From Labrenzia sp. VG12 (GTDB taxonomy: Bacteria > Pseudomonadota > Alphaproteobacteria > Rhizobiales > Stappiaceae), in NCBI RefSeq assembly GCF_002237595.1, contig NZ_CP022529.1:1798001-1862000 (forward strand): a stretch of 64,000 nt of DNA, read 5' to 3'. The notes under the pieces were generated by a model that ran no database searches, was not told where the DNA came from, and saw only the letters and a list, made by a program, of their open reading frames with translations. The position numbers and the translations under genes were made by a program. Shown piece by piece: positions 16,362 to 23,971 of this stretch. How positions within the stretch are numbered: the first letter of the stretch is position 1; every line of letters starts with the position of its first letter.

Positions 16362-17627
16362 TCAGTTGGCGGACGGCAGCAGGTCCTGGACTTCTTCGTG
16401 AAGCGCTTCCTGCAGTTCGCTCATGTCGTCATATTCACCGGTCACGACGCCTTCGATGCCGTCATAGATCACCTGGGTGATAGCAAGGCCGTTGTCGCCC
16501 GGATAGGCCTGCCAGTCGCGCAGCAGCGGCAGCTGGCGCACGGCGGTTTCCTTGTTCGGGTTGTCCTTGTAGAAGTCGGCCAGGATCACCTCGTTGGCGG
16601 CCTTGTTCGGCGGCATGTAGCCGGTGGTGCGTGCGACTTCGGCAGCGCCCTGACCGGAGGTGATGAACTTCAGCCACTTCCAGGCAGCGTCCAGTTCTTT
16701 CGGGTCTTCCGAGGTCGAGACCAGCAGAGCAGCGTTGCCACCAGCCGGCAGGCCCTTCGGACCCGTTGCTTCCAGACCCGGGAACTCGTTGGTCTTCAGA
16801 ACGAAATCGCCTTTCGCGCGTTCAACGGCACCCAGAGCGGATGTCGACCAGAACATCATGCCGATTTCGCCAGCGGAGAAGGACGCCAGAGCGGCTTTCC
16901 ACTCGATGTTCTGCATGTCGCAACCGCGGAACAGGGACTGCATGGTTTCCAGCGACTTAAGGCCTTCCGGAGAGGAGATCTGGAAGTCGTTGCCTTCCAT
17001 GGTCGGCTTGTCCTGGGACCACATCAGCGCCTGCAGGAACCAGTTTCCGGTGATGTTCCAGCCCCAGAACATCGGGTTCTTGACGCCGGCTTCGCGCAGC
17101 TTTCCGCAAGTGGCAACAACCTCTTCCCAGGTCTTCGGCAGCTGGTCCGTGGAGGTGATACCGGCCTTGGCCATCACGTCCATGTTGTAGTAGCCGACCG
17201 GCAGCGAGACGGAGAACGGCAGGCCGTAGATGTCGTCGTTGAACGTGCCCAGCGCCAGCATGGCATCATGGTAGCCGTCCTTGGCGAAGTCTTCTTCCTT
17301 CAGGATGAACGGCTCCAGCGACTTGGCAATGCCTTTGTCGACCAGGATCGCCTGACGGTTCAGACCCTGCATGGTCACATCCGGCAGCGTGCCGGCAACG
17401 GCTTCGCGCAGGATCGTGTTGGTACCGTCTTCATAGGATTCGTAAGCGGCGCGGATTTTCACCTCGATGTTCGGATACTGCTCGTTGAACATCGGCAGGA
17501 TCTTTTCATAGGTCACATCGAAGAGATGCGAATAGGGATAGGCGAATTCGATGGTGATCTTCTCGTCCTGAGCCTGGGCAGAGCCGGCGGCCAGAAGAAA
17601 AGCAATTGCAGTGAGACACTTTTTCAT
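16362..17627 (-). CDS. Ugp-like extracellular solute-binding protein (family 1)
   Basis: A 421-residue periplasmic binding protein of the carbohydrate/glycerol-3-phosphate class, with signal peptide MKKCLTAIAFLLAAGSAQAQ. SYEDGTNTILREAVAGTLPD and GLPFSVSLPVGYYN match the UgpB/MalE type of fold. The start at 17627 has GGAGAG upstream; the frame is open to 17681. It is last of the four transporter genes, and a strong terminator follows. The neighbours (PhnM, phosphodiesterase) favour a phosphorus-containing ligand such as glycerol 3-phosphate or a glycerophosphodiester, but sugars are not excluded. Confidence 0.85.
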   Translation of the reverse strand: MKKCLTAIAFLLAAGSAQAQDEKITIEFAYPYSHLFDVTYEKILPMFNEQYPNIEVKIRAAYESYEDGTNTILREAVAGTLPDVTMQGLNRQAILVDKGIAKSLEPFILKEEDFAKDGYHDAMLALGTFNDDIYGLPFSVSLPVGYYNMDVMAKAGITSTDQLPKTWEEVVATCGKLREAGVKNPMFWGWNITGNWFLQALMWSQDKPTMEGNDFQISSPEGLKSLETMQSLFRGCDMQNIEWKAALASFSAGEIGMMFWSTSALGAVERAKGDFVLKTNEFPGLEATGPKGLPAGGNAALLVSTSEDPKELDAAWKWLKFITSGQGAAEVARTTGYMPPNKAANEVILADFYKDNPNKETAVRQLPLLRDWQAYPGDNGLAITQVIYDGIEGVVTGEYDDMSELQEALHEEVQDLLPSAN

Positions 17628-17754
17628 GAAACTCTCCGTGGTGTTGCCACGGGTGCGGCCCGGTCGCCAAACTGTCCGCACCCGGATGATCCCTTGCAGG
17701 ATCAGGTAACGGGGCCGCCTCCAACGGGCGGTCCCGCCTCAAAACCTCTTGCGG

Positions 17755-18690
17755 TCATTTCATCCCGCTCAAGGTAATTCCCTCGATGAAGCGCCGCTGC
17801 GCGACCAGAAAGGCCACGATCAGCGGCAGGACGATGATGGTCGCTGTCGCCATCATCGGACCGAAATTGTCGCCATCCGCGTCGCCCTTGAATTCACGCA
17901 GGCCCAGCGGCGGCGTGAACAGGCTGCGGTCGCCGGTGATGACAATGCGCGGCCAGAAATAGTCGTTCCAGTGCGCCACGACCGAGAAGATGGCAAAGGC
18001 CAGGAGTGCGGGGATCGCGGTCGGAAGCATGACGTTCCAGATGATCGAGAATTCACTCATCCCGTCCATGCGCGCGGCATCAATGAGGTCGTCCGGCACG
18101 GTCATGAAAAACTGGCGCATCAGGAAAATGCCGAAGACCGAGATCGTCCAGGGGATGACAAGCGCCGCGTAGGAATTGGTGAGACCCAGTTTCGCCAGCA
18201 TGATGTAGAGCGGCAGGGCAATCGCATGCACCGGGATCAGCAGGCAGAACAGCACCAGGCCGAAGACCGCCTCCCTGCCCCAGAAGCGCAGTTTTGCAAG
18301 CGCATAGGCGCAAGGCAGCGCGACGAGAACCTGAATGAAAAAGATCGAGGCGGTCACCACCACGCCGTTGAAAAGATAGCGCAGAAGCGGCGCCTTCTCG
18401 AAGGCCGTAGAGTAGTTGTAGATGACCGGCGTCACCATGCAGTCGGCGACATCCCTGCCGAGCTTGATGCAATAGTCGTCCCGGAACAGCTCCTGCGCGC
18501 CGAAGAAACCGCCGGTGTTCTGCATGATTTCCGCCGGGCTTTTGAAGCTGTAACTGACCATCACGTAGAAGGGCAGCAGCACAATCAGGCTGCCGAGGAT
18601 CAGCACCACATGTTTCAGAGTTTCGGCAGAAGAAAACCGGAAGCTCGGTACGCTCACCGCGCCGGGTTGCGAAAGGGCTGTGTCGCTCAT
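17755..18690 (-). CDS. Ugp-like ABC transporter permease, E subunit
   Basis: A 311-residue inner-membrane permease with six membrane segments (first at about 27-47). The cytoplasmic EAA loop reads DAARMDGMSEFSIIWNVMLP and docks the ATPase. Between segments 1 and 2 the periplasmic loop is longer than usual for MalG/UgpE proteins (about 20 extra residues) and carries Cys74 and Cys84. It overlaps the upstream A-subunit gene by 4 nt. The assignment to Ugp rather than another sugar importer rests on neighbours. Confidence 0.87.
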   Translation of the reverse strand: MSDTALSQPGAVSVPSFRFSSAETLKHVVLILGSLIVLLPFYVMVSYSFKSPAEIMQNTGGFFGAQELFRDDYCIKLGRDVADCMVTPVIYNYSTAFEKAPLLRYLFNGVVVTASIFFIQVLVALPCAYALAKLRFWGREAVFGLVLFCLLIPVHAIALPLYIMLAKLGLTNSYAALVIPWTISVFGIFLMRQFFMTVPDDLIDAARMDGMSEFSIIWNVMLPTAIPALLAFAIFSVVAHWNDYFWPRIVITGDRSLFTPPLGLREFKGDADGDNFGPMMATATIIVLPLIVAFLVAQRRFIEGITLSGMK

Positions 18691-19607
18691 GAATAATGCA
18701 CCCGGCGTTCCACCAGCCAGCGCTGGATCAGGGTCAGGAACATGACGAAGCCCAGGAAGACCACGGTAATGGCAGCGCCGATGCCCATCAGGTTCTGCTG
18801 AATGGCCTTTTCATAGATGGCGAACATCATGACGTAGACCGATTTGGAAGGACCGCCGCCTTGCGGATAAAAGGCCTCGACCGTGTCGAACACCTGGAAG
18901 GAGCGGATGAAGGAGATTGTCACCACAAAGACCGTGGTCGGGCCGAGCATCGGCCATTTCACCAGCCGGAACCGGTCCCACGCCGTCCTGGCGCCGTCCA
19001 TCTCGGCAGCGTGATAGAGCTCTCGCGGGACCGATGTCAGTCCGGCAAGATAGAGCACCATGTTGAACCCGAAGCCTTGCCAGACCCCGATAAAGGCCAC
19101 CGTCCAGATCGCATAGTCGCGGTCGGTCAGCCACAGCGGAAAACCTCGTTCGCAACCATGGGCAAACCAGCCCCAGGCTTCCAAAAATGAGCCGCAGCCG
19201 CGTTCCAGCGTGGAATTGACAATGCCGATGGTCGGATGAAACGCGAATTCCCAGACAATCGCCATTGCGATCAGGGCCGCCATCACCGGCAGGAAGTAGA
19301 TCGTCTTGTAGAGATCGCCGAAGCGGTTCGTCGAATTGATCAGCAAGGCCGCCCCAAGACCTAGCCCGACGGACAGCGGCACCACCACGAAGACATAGCG
19401 AAAGGTGGCGCCGAACATCTTCTCGTAGGTCGATCGGGTGAAGATCTTTTCGTAGTTCTCCAGCCCGACAAACTCCGCCCCCGGATTGCCGAGGCTATAG
19501 CTGGTGAAACTGAGTCCTGCGGCGACCAGAATGGGCAGCAGCAGGATCAGCACCATCAAAATGAGCGCCGGTCCGACAAACCACAGATGGGCCCTGCTAT
19601 CCGGCAT
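18687..19607 (-). CDS. Ugp-like ABC transporter permease, A subunit
   Basis: A 306-residue MalF/UgpA-type permease with about six membrane segments. The EAA loop is HAAEMDGARTAWDRFRLVKW. The periplasmic loop around residues 130-165 is enlarged compared with typical UgpA and contains Cys138 and Cys152, echoing the extra Cys pair in the E subunit. Its ATG overlaps the stop of the ATPase gene by one base, and its own stop overlaps the E-subunit gene. The order on the transcript is C-A-E-B. Confidence 0.87.
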   Translation of the reverse strand: MPDSRAHLWFVGPALILMVLILLLPILVAAGLSFTSYSLGNPGAEFVGLENYEKIFTRSTYEKMFGATFRYVFVVVPLSVGLGLGAALLINSTNRFGDLYKTIYFLPVMAALIAMAIVWEFAFHPTIGIVNSTLERGCGSFLEAWGWFAHGCERGFPLWLTDRDYAIWTVAFIGVWQGFGFNMVLYLAGLTSVPRELYHAAEMDGARTAWDRFRLVKWPMLGPTTVFVVTISFIRSFQVFDTVEAFYPQGGGPSKSVYVMMFAIYEKAIQQNLMGIGAAITVVFLGFVMFLTLIQRWLVERRVHYS

Positions 19608-20761
19608 CAGGCCACCTCCGCCACTTCGCTGGCTGGAACTGCCAGGTCAAGGCGCTTGCCGTCCTTGCCGAAGACCATGGCCTGCCCGTGCAATCTGTGA
19701 AAGGACCGGGTTTCTCCGATGGAAATCTCAGCGCCTTCAACCGGTGAGACACGCACCACCAGCCGCTGCGCCCCATCCAGAACGGAGACATGCAGGTAGA
19801 TATCGGCGCCGAGATTTTCCTTGTGCGCCACGCGGCCGCTCAGGGATTCCGACGCACCCCTGTCGCAAAGGGCAAGGTGCTCCGGTCTCAAGCCGAGGGT
19901 GACACAGCCGACGACACCATTGGCGGCAGCACGGGCGAGAACCATCTCCCCGCAACGCGCATGCCCCGCCTCATCCAGCGTGCCCGGCAACAGATTGATC
20001 TTCGGTGCCCCGACAAATTCCGCAACACGAATGTCCCGCGGATTGTTGTAGATCTCGTCCGGCGCGCCGAGCTGGAGGATATTGCCGTCCATCATGACAG
20101 CCATCCGGTCCGACATGGTCAGGGCCTCGGCCTGATCATGAGTGACATAGACGAATGTGGTCTTGAGCGAGCGGTGCAGCTCGGCAAGCTCCGATCGCAT
20201 GTGAATGCGCAGCGCGGCATCCAGATTGGAGAGCGGCTCATCCATCAGGAAGGCCACCGGCTTGCGCACCATGGCCCGGCCCAGCGCCGCACGTTGGCGC
20301 TGCCCGCCTGAGAGCTGCCCCGGCTTGCGATCAAGAAGATGATCGATCTTCAGGATCTTCGCCGTGTCCTCGACCTGGCCGAGAATGGCGCGATAGGCGC
20401 CACGTGCCATCAGGGGCCCCAGAAACGGCAGCCGCTGGACCATCGACAGGTCCCGCAATTTCAACGGGGTCATCATGTTCTGCGCGACAGTCAGGTGCGG
20501 ATAAAGCGCATAGGACTGGAACACCATGGCCAGGTTCCGGTGAGCCGGGCGCACGTTTGTGACATCCCTGCCCCCGATCTCCACGCGTCCCGAAGTCGGC
20601 GCCTCAAGGCCAGCCAGAATGCGAAGAAGGGTGGACTTGCCACACCCTGATGGTCCGACCAGCGTCAGGAATTCACCGTCGGCGATGTCGAGATTGATCC
20701 CCTCCAGAACCCTGGTCGCGCCGAAGCTCTTTTCGATTGCCGATAAGGATATGGCTGTCAT
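19607..20761 (-). CDS. UgpC/MalK-type ABC transporter ATP-binding protein
   Basis: A 384-residue ATPase. Walker A GPSGCGKST (about residues 36-44), FQSYALYPHLTV, signature LSGGQRQR, Walker B VAFLMDEPLSNLD and switch histidine in VTHDQAEAL are intact. A C-terminal TOBE/OB regulatory region (about 250-384) follows, as in MalK and UgpC. It starts at ATG 20761 as the first gene of the leftward operon and faces a LysR gene across 116 bp containing a palindrome. Confidence 0.9.
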   Translation of the reverse strand: MTAISLSAIEKSFGATRVLEGINLDIADGEFLTLVGPSGCGKSTLLRILAGLEAPTSGRVEIGGRDVTNVRPAHRNLAMVFQSYALYPHLTVAQNMMTPLKLRDLSMVQRLPFLGPLMARGAYRAILGQVEDTAKILKIDHLLDRKPGQLSGGQRQRAALGRAMVRKPVAFLMDEPLSNLDAALRIHMRSELAELHRSLKTTFVYVTHDQAEALTMSDRMAVMMDGNILQLGAPDEIYNNPRDIRVAEFVGAPKINLLPGTLDEAGHARCGEMVLARAAANGVVGCVTLGLRPEHLALCDRGASESLSGRVAHKENLGADIYLHVSVLDGAQRLVVRVSPVEGAEISIGETRSFHRLHGQAMVFGKDGKRLDLAVPASEVAEVA

Positions 20762-20821
20762 CTATGCCCCCAATGTCTGGCGGGCACACTAGGGGCACCG
20801 GTTGAACCGTCTGTGACGTAA

Positions 20822-20838
20822 TATTAGCGTCGCTAATA
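20822..20838. promoter_or_regulatory. Palindromic operator between the transporter operon and lysR
   Basis: The perfect inverted repeat TATTAGCG-T-CGCTAATA lies in the 116-bp divergent intergenic region, 40 bp before the lysR start and 61 bp before the ATPase gene. It fits the inverted, T/A-ended shape of LysR-type binding sites and is the best candidate site for the adjacent regulator. Confidence 0.65.
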
Positions 20839-20877
20839 GGAGCTACGGTTTGGCAGCGCAGATATTATGGAACTGTC

Positions 20878-21768
20878 ATGAACGCCTCCCCAAGCCCCTA
20901 CCAGATCAAGGCTTTCACCTTTGCCGCTCGCGAAGAGTCGATCTCAGCTGCCGCGAAGGCACTCGGCGTCACGCAATCGTCGGTGACACAGCACATCGCC
21001 AAGCTGGAAACCCGGATGGGCACACAGCTCTTCATCCGCCGTCGCTCAGGCCTGGAGCTGACCCGTGCAGGAAAGGAGCTTTTTTCCGTGTCAGACCGGC
21101 TGGCGACCATGGAGCAGCTGGTCACCGAGAAGATCAGCGACTACAGCGCCCTGACCGACGGACACATTCGCCTGATCGCAAACGCGCCGCGCCCGGCCAT
21201 GCCGATCATCGCCCAATACGGACGGCTTTTTCCGCAGGTCCAGATCGATTTCACCCTTTACAACTGGACCACGGCCATGACCCTTCTGGCCGAGCGCCAG
21301 GTGGACATCGCCATCGTGACGGACCCCGAAGAGAGCCCAGCCCTTTTCACGCACGAGCTCAGACGGTCCAATTACAAGGCCCATATGCTGAAAAGCCATC
21401 CCCTGGCCGGGCGCAAAAAGATCTTGCTCGCCGATCTTCAGCATGAGACCCTGGTTCTTCCCGAAGATGGGTCTCTCACCCAGAAAGTCGTTCGAAGAAA
21501 GTTCAGGGAACATGAGGTGCGCCTGCCCCGGATCCTGCGCACCACCACTTTTCCGATGGTCAAGGAAGCCATCCTGCACAATCTTGGTATCGGCCTATTG
21601 TTGGAAAACAGCCTTTTCCCGTCTGACAAACTGACCGCCGTCTCCGTCACAGAAATGCCGGAAGGCTATCGCGACTGCATTGCAATCCCCGCCGACAAGC
21701 GAGAACTGCGTTTGATCAGGAGTTTTCTGGATGTTGCGGTCGAAGTCCGGGCCGGCGGCGGAATGTGA
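20878..21768 (+). CDS. LysR-family regulator, probable activator of the Ugp-like operon
   Basis: A 296-residue LysR-type protein. The N-terminal helix-turn-helix (SISAAAKALGVTQSSVTQHI, about residues 21-40) is followed by TRMGTQLFIRR and GLELTRAGKELF, all standard. The C-terminal half is a two-lobed effector-binding domain (DIAIVTDPEESPALF, GIGLLLENSLFP). It diverges from the importer operon, sharing a 17-bp palindrome, so local control of uptake is the likely role. The effector is unknown; a phosphonate or phosphodiester metabolite is a guess from context. Confidence 0.88.
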   Translation: MNASPSPYQIKAFTFAAREESISAAAKALGVTQSSVTQHIAKLETRMGTQLFIRRRSGLELTRAGKELFSVSDRLATMEQLVTEKISDYSALTDGHIRLIANAPRPAMPIIAQYGRLFPQVQIDFTLYNWTTAMTLLAERQVDIAIVTDPEESPALFTHELRRSNYKAHMLKSHPLAGRKKILLADLQHETLVLPEDGSLTQKVVRRKFREHEVRLPRILRTTTFPMVKEAILHNLGIGLLLENSLFPSDKLTAVSVTEMPEGYRDCIAIPADKRELRLIRSFLDVAVEVRAGGGM

Positions 21769-21800
21769 GAGATCTGCGAAACGGGTGGCGCCGCCTGGAT

Positions 21801-21845
21801 GCGCTCAAGCAGGCTGTAGGCCGATAGCGCAATCAAGAATGGTGC
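21801..21845. repeat. 45-bp direct repeat, distal copy
   Basis: It matches 21910-21954 with three mismatches (around the inner hairpin). The second copy runs into the last bases of the tRNA-Leu gene, including the complement of its GCACCA end. It could be a tandem duplication or a remnant of site-specific insertion at the tRNA 3' end. Confidence 0.6.
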
Positions 21846-21939
21846 AGCTGAGCGGAGCGAACTGGAACCGCGCTCATGTTGCGCAAAGCGCGATAGCGCA
21901 AACAAAACCGCGCTCAAGCAGGCCGAAGGCCGATAGCGC
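21801..21939 (-). repeat. Three covarying 30-nt hairpin repeats next to tRNA-Leu
   Basis: Units at 21801-21830, 21870-21899 and 21910-21939 share the frame GCGCTCA-n4-inner stem-GATAGCGC, each exactly 30 nt. The outer stem is GCGCT/AGCGC. The inner stem changes from GGCC/GGCC (unit 3) to GCGC/GCGC (unit 2) by paired substitutions and to a G-T wobble in unit 1. They lie downstream of tRNA-Leu on its own strand, so could be transcribed with it. No gene is present here. Confidence 0.75.
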
Positions 21940-21948
21940 AATCAAGAA

Positions 21949-22034
21949 TGGTGCGGGCGACGGGACTCGAACCCGTACAGCCTAGGGCCGAGGGATTTTA
22001 AGTCCCTTGTGTCTACCAATTCCACCACGCCCGC
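21949..22034 (-). tRNA. tRNA-Leu (anticodon UAA)
   Basis: The 86-nt gene includes an encoded CCA end. Acceptor arm GCGGGCG pairs with CGCCCGC. The anticodon loop is CTTAAAA within GGGACTTAAAATCCC, giving anticodon TAA. A long variable arm (CTCGGCCCTAGGCTG region) and TTCGAGTCC in the T loop identify a class II leucine tRNA. Confidence 0.96.
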
Positions 22035-22257
22035 GGATCCCATTCCCCTAGCTGCCTTGCAAAAAAAGCGCAAGACGCAAGGCCGGCAATTGCGGTTTCC
22101 GGGCGCCGCTTTCCACGTTCGCGTGTTTTTGCATCAAGTGACGCTGGAAATTGGCGGCTTTGAACGGTATGTGGAAGGGTAATCCAAGAACAATGCGCAG
22201 GCAGCGACCATGCCGGGTCTAGCAGCCACGCAGATAAGTGCGAGACACGGACACCCC

Positions 22258-23088
22258 ATGGTCAGCTATATCGACGCCGCCGACGCTCCCCTGAAGAACA
22301 CCGGACAGGTGCGCCTTTACGGGCCTGAGGATTTTGAGGGCATGATGCGCGCCGGGCAACTGACGGCGGCTTGCCTCGACGAGCTGGCCTCCATGGTGAA
22401 GCCGGGCACCACCACCCAGGAAATCGACGATTTTGTCTACCAGTATGGCCGCGACCACAACGCCCTGCCGGCAACGCTGAACTATCGCGGCTATACCAAG
22501 TCCAGCTGCACCTCGATCAACCACGTTGTCTGTCACGGCATTCCGAACGACAAGGCGCTGCGCGACGGCGACATCGTCAATATCGATGTGACTTTCATTC
22601 TCGACGGCTGGCACGGCGATTCCAGCCGCATGTATCCGGTCGGCCAGCTGAAACGCGCTGCCGAGCGCCTGATCGATGTCACTTACGAATCCCTGATGCG
22701 CGGCATCGAGGCCGCCAAGCCGGGCAACACCACCGGCGATATCGGCCATGCCATCCAGACCTATGTCGAGGCACAGCGCTGTTCCGTGGTGCGCGATTTC
22801 TGCGGCCACGGTCTCGGCCTTCTGTTCCACGACACGCCGAACATCCTGCATTACGGCCGCCCGGGCGAAGGGGTTGAGCTCAAGCCCGGCATGATCTTCA
22901 CCATCGAACCGATGGTCAATCTCGGCCGCCCCCATGTCAAAGTGCTGAGCGACGGCTGGACGGCGGTCACCCGCGACCGCTCGCTGTCGGCCCAATTCGA
23001 ACATTCCATCGGCATCACGCCTGAAGGCTGCCAGATCTTCACCACCTCGCCGGGTGGCCTCCACAAGCCGGGACGGCCGAACGACTGA
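22258..23088 (+). CDS. map: Methionine aminopeptidase, type I
   Basis: A 276-residue protein that removes the initiator methionine. Metal and active-site residues are visible: HVVCHG (active-site His), NIDVTF and the later Asp of the DGWHGDSSRMYPVG region, CGHGLG, IEPMV and FEHSIGI. The frame is open to an ATG at 22210, but the ATG at 22258 gives the length usual for rhizobial type I enzymes; neither has a strong ribosome site. radC follows 9 bp downstream and is probably cotranscribed. Confidence 0.94.
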   Translation: MVSYIDAADAPLKNTGQVRLYGPEDFEGMMRAGQLTAACLDELASMVKPGTTTQEIDDFVYQYGRDHNALPATLNYRGYTKSSCTSINHVVCHGIPNDKALRDGDIVNIDVTFILDGWHGDSSRMYPVGQLKRAAERLIDVTYESLMRGIEAAKPGNTTGDIGHAIQTYVEAQRCSVVRDFCGHGLGLLFHDTPNILHYGRPGEGVELKPGMIFTIEPMVNLGRPHVKVLSDGWTAVTRDRSLSAQFEHSIGITPEGCQIFTTSPGGLHKPGRPND

Positions 23089-23097
23089 CAGGAGTAA

Positions 23098-23808
23098 ATG
23101 GACCAGAAGTCTTTTGATGGCATTGCCGGCTCACCTGAACCGGACCACAAGGGCCACCGCCAGCGACTGAGAGAGCGGTTTCGTAAAACCGGCGAGCAAG
23201 GGCTCGCCGACTATGAGCTTCTGGAATTCCTGTTATTTTCTGCCCTGCCCCGCCAGGACACCAAGCCGATCGCCAAGGCCATGCTGCAACGTTTTGGCTC
23301 CTTTCCTGCCGCGCTTGCCGCTCCGCGCGAACGGCTGAAGGAAATTCCAGGCCTGTCCGACATCAGCATCGACACGCTCCAGGCAGTTCATGCCGCGATT
23401 ATCCGCTACCACCGTTCCGGTATCACCGAAAAAACCGTGTTGGAATCCTGGCAGGGCGTGATCGACTACCTGCAGGCCGCCATGGGCCAGAACAATATCG
23501 AGCAGTTCCGGGTACTGTATCTGGACAAGAAAAATGCACTGATCGCCGATGAACTCCAGCAGACCGGTACGGTCGATCATACGCCGGTTTATCCGCGCGA
23601 GGTCATTCGGCGAGCGCTTGAGCATGCGGCCACGGCGATCATCCTGGTCCACAATCATCCATCCGGCGATCCGACGCCGTCCCGGGCCGATATTCAGATG
23701 ACCCGGAAGATCATTTCGATAGCTGAGCCTCTGGGCATCACCGTGCATGATCACATCATCGTCGGCCTACGTAAAAATGTCAGTTTTCGAAGTCTTCAAC
23801 TGATCTGA
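23098..23808 (+). CDS. radC: RadC/JAB-domain protein
   Basis: A 236-residue protein. Helix-hairpin-helix-like segments occupy the N-terminal third, and a JAB1/MPN metalloprotease-like domain the remainder, with the metal motif HNHPSGDPTPSRAD (about residues 184-197) and an upstream Glu. An AGGAG precedes the ATG. The historic link to DNA repair is unproven; it is widely conserved with no firm biochemical role. Confidence 0.93.
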   Translation: MDQKSFDGIAGSPEPDHKGHRQRLRERFRKTGEQGLADYELLEFLLFSALPRQDTKPIAKAMLQRFGSFPAALAAPRERLKEIPGLSDISIDTLQAVHAAIIRYHRSGITEKTVLESWQGVIDYLQAAMGQNNIEQFRVLYLDKKNALIADELQQTGTVDHTPVYPREVIRRALEHAATAIILVHNHPSGDPTPSRADIQMTRKIISIAEPLGITVHDHIIVGLRKNVSFRSLQLI

Positions 23809-23971
23809 TCCAAACACCGCCCAGGGCCTCGTCTCGAAATCTGCAAAGCTCTTCATCGACCTGGAGAAAAAAGATCGGCACCTTTTTCGGTTTACCGATA
23901 TTTTACTATAGTTCTGCGGCATTCCTTAACCGAGTTCGACAATACTCTGCCCGAAGCAACTGGGCAGGTGC

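Noticed and set aside
16398..17777. 459-codon open frame antisense to the solute-binding protein gene
   Set aside because: Composition is that of a mirror frame; the opposite strand encodes a normal signal peptide and binding fold.
21731..21985. 84-codon frame ending in GDGTRTRTA across the tRNA
   Set aside because: This ending is the familiar artefact of translating the antisense of a tRNA T-arm; the locus is a tRNA-Leu plus hairpin repeats.
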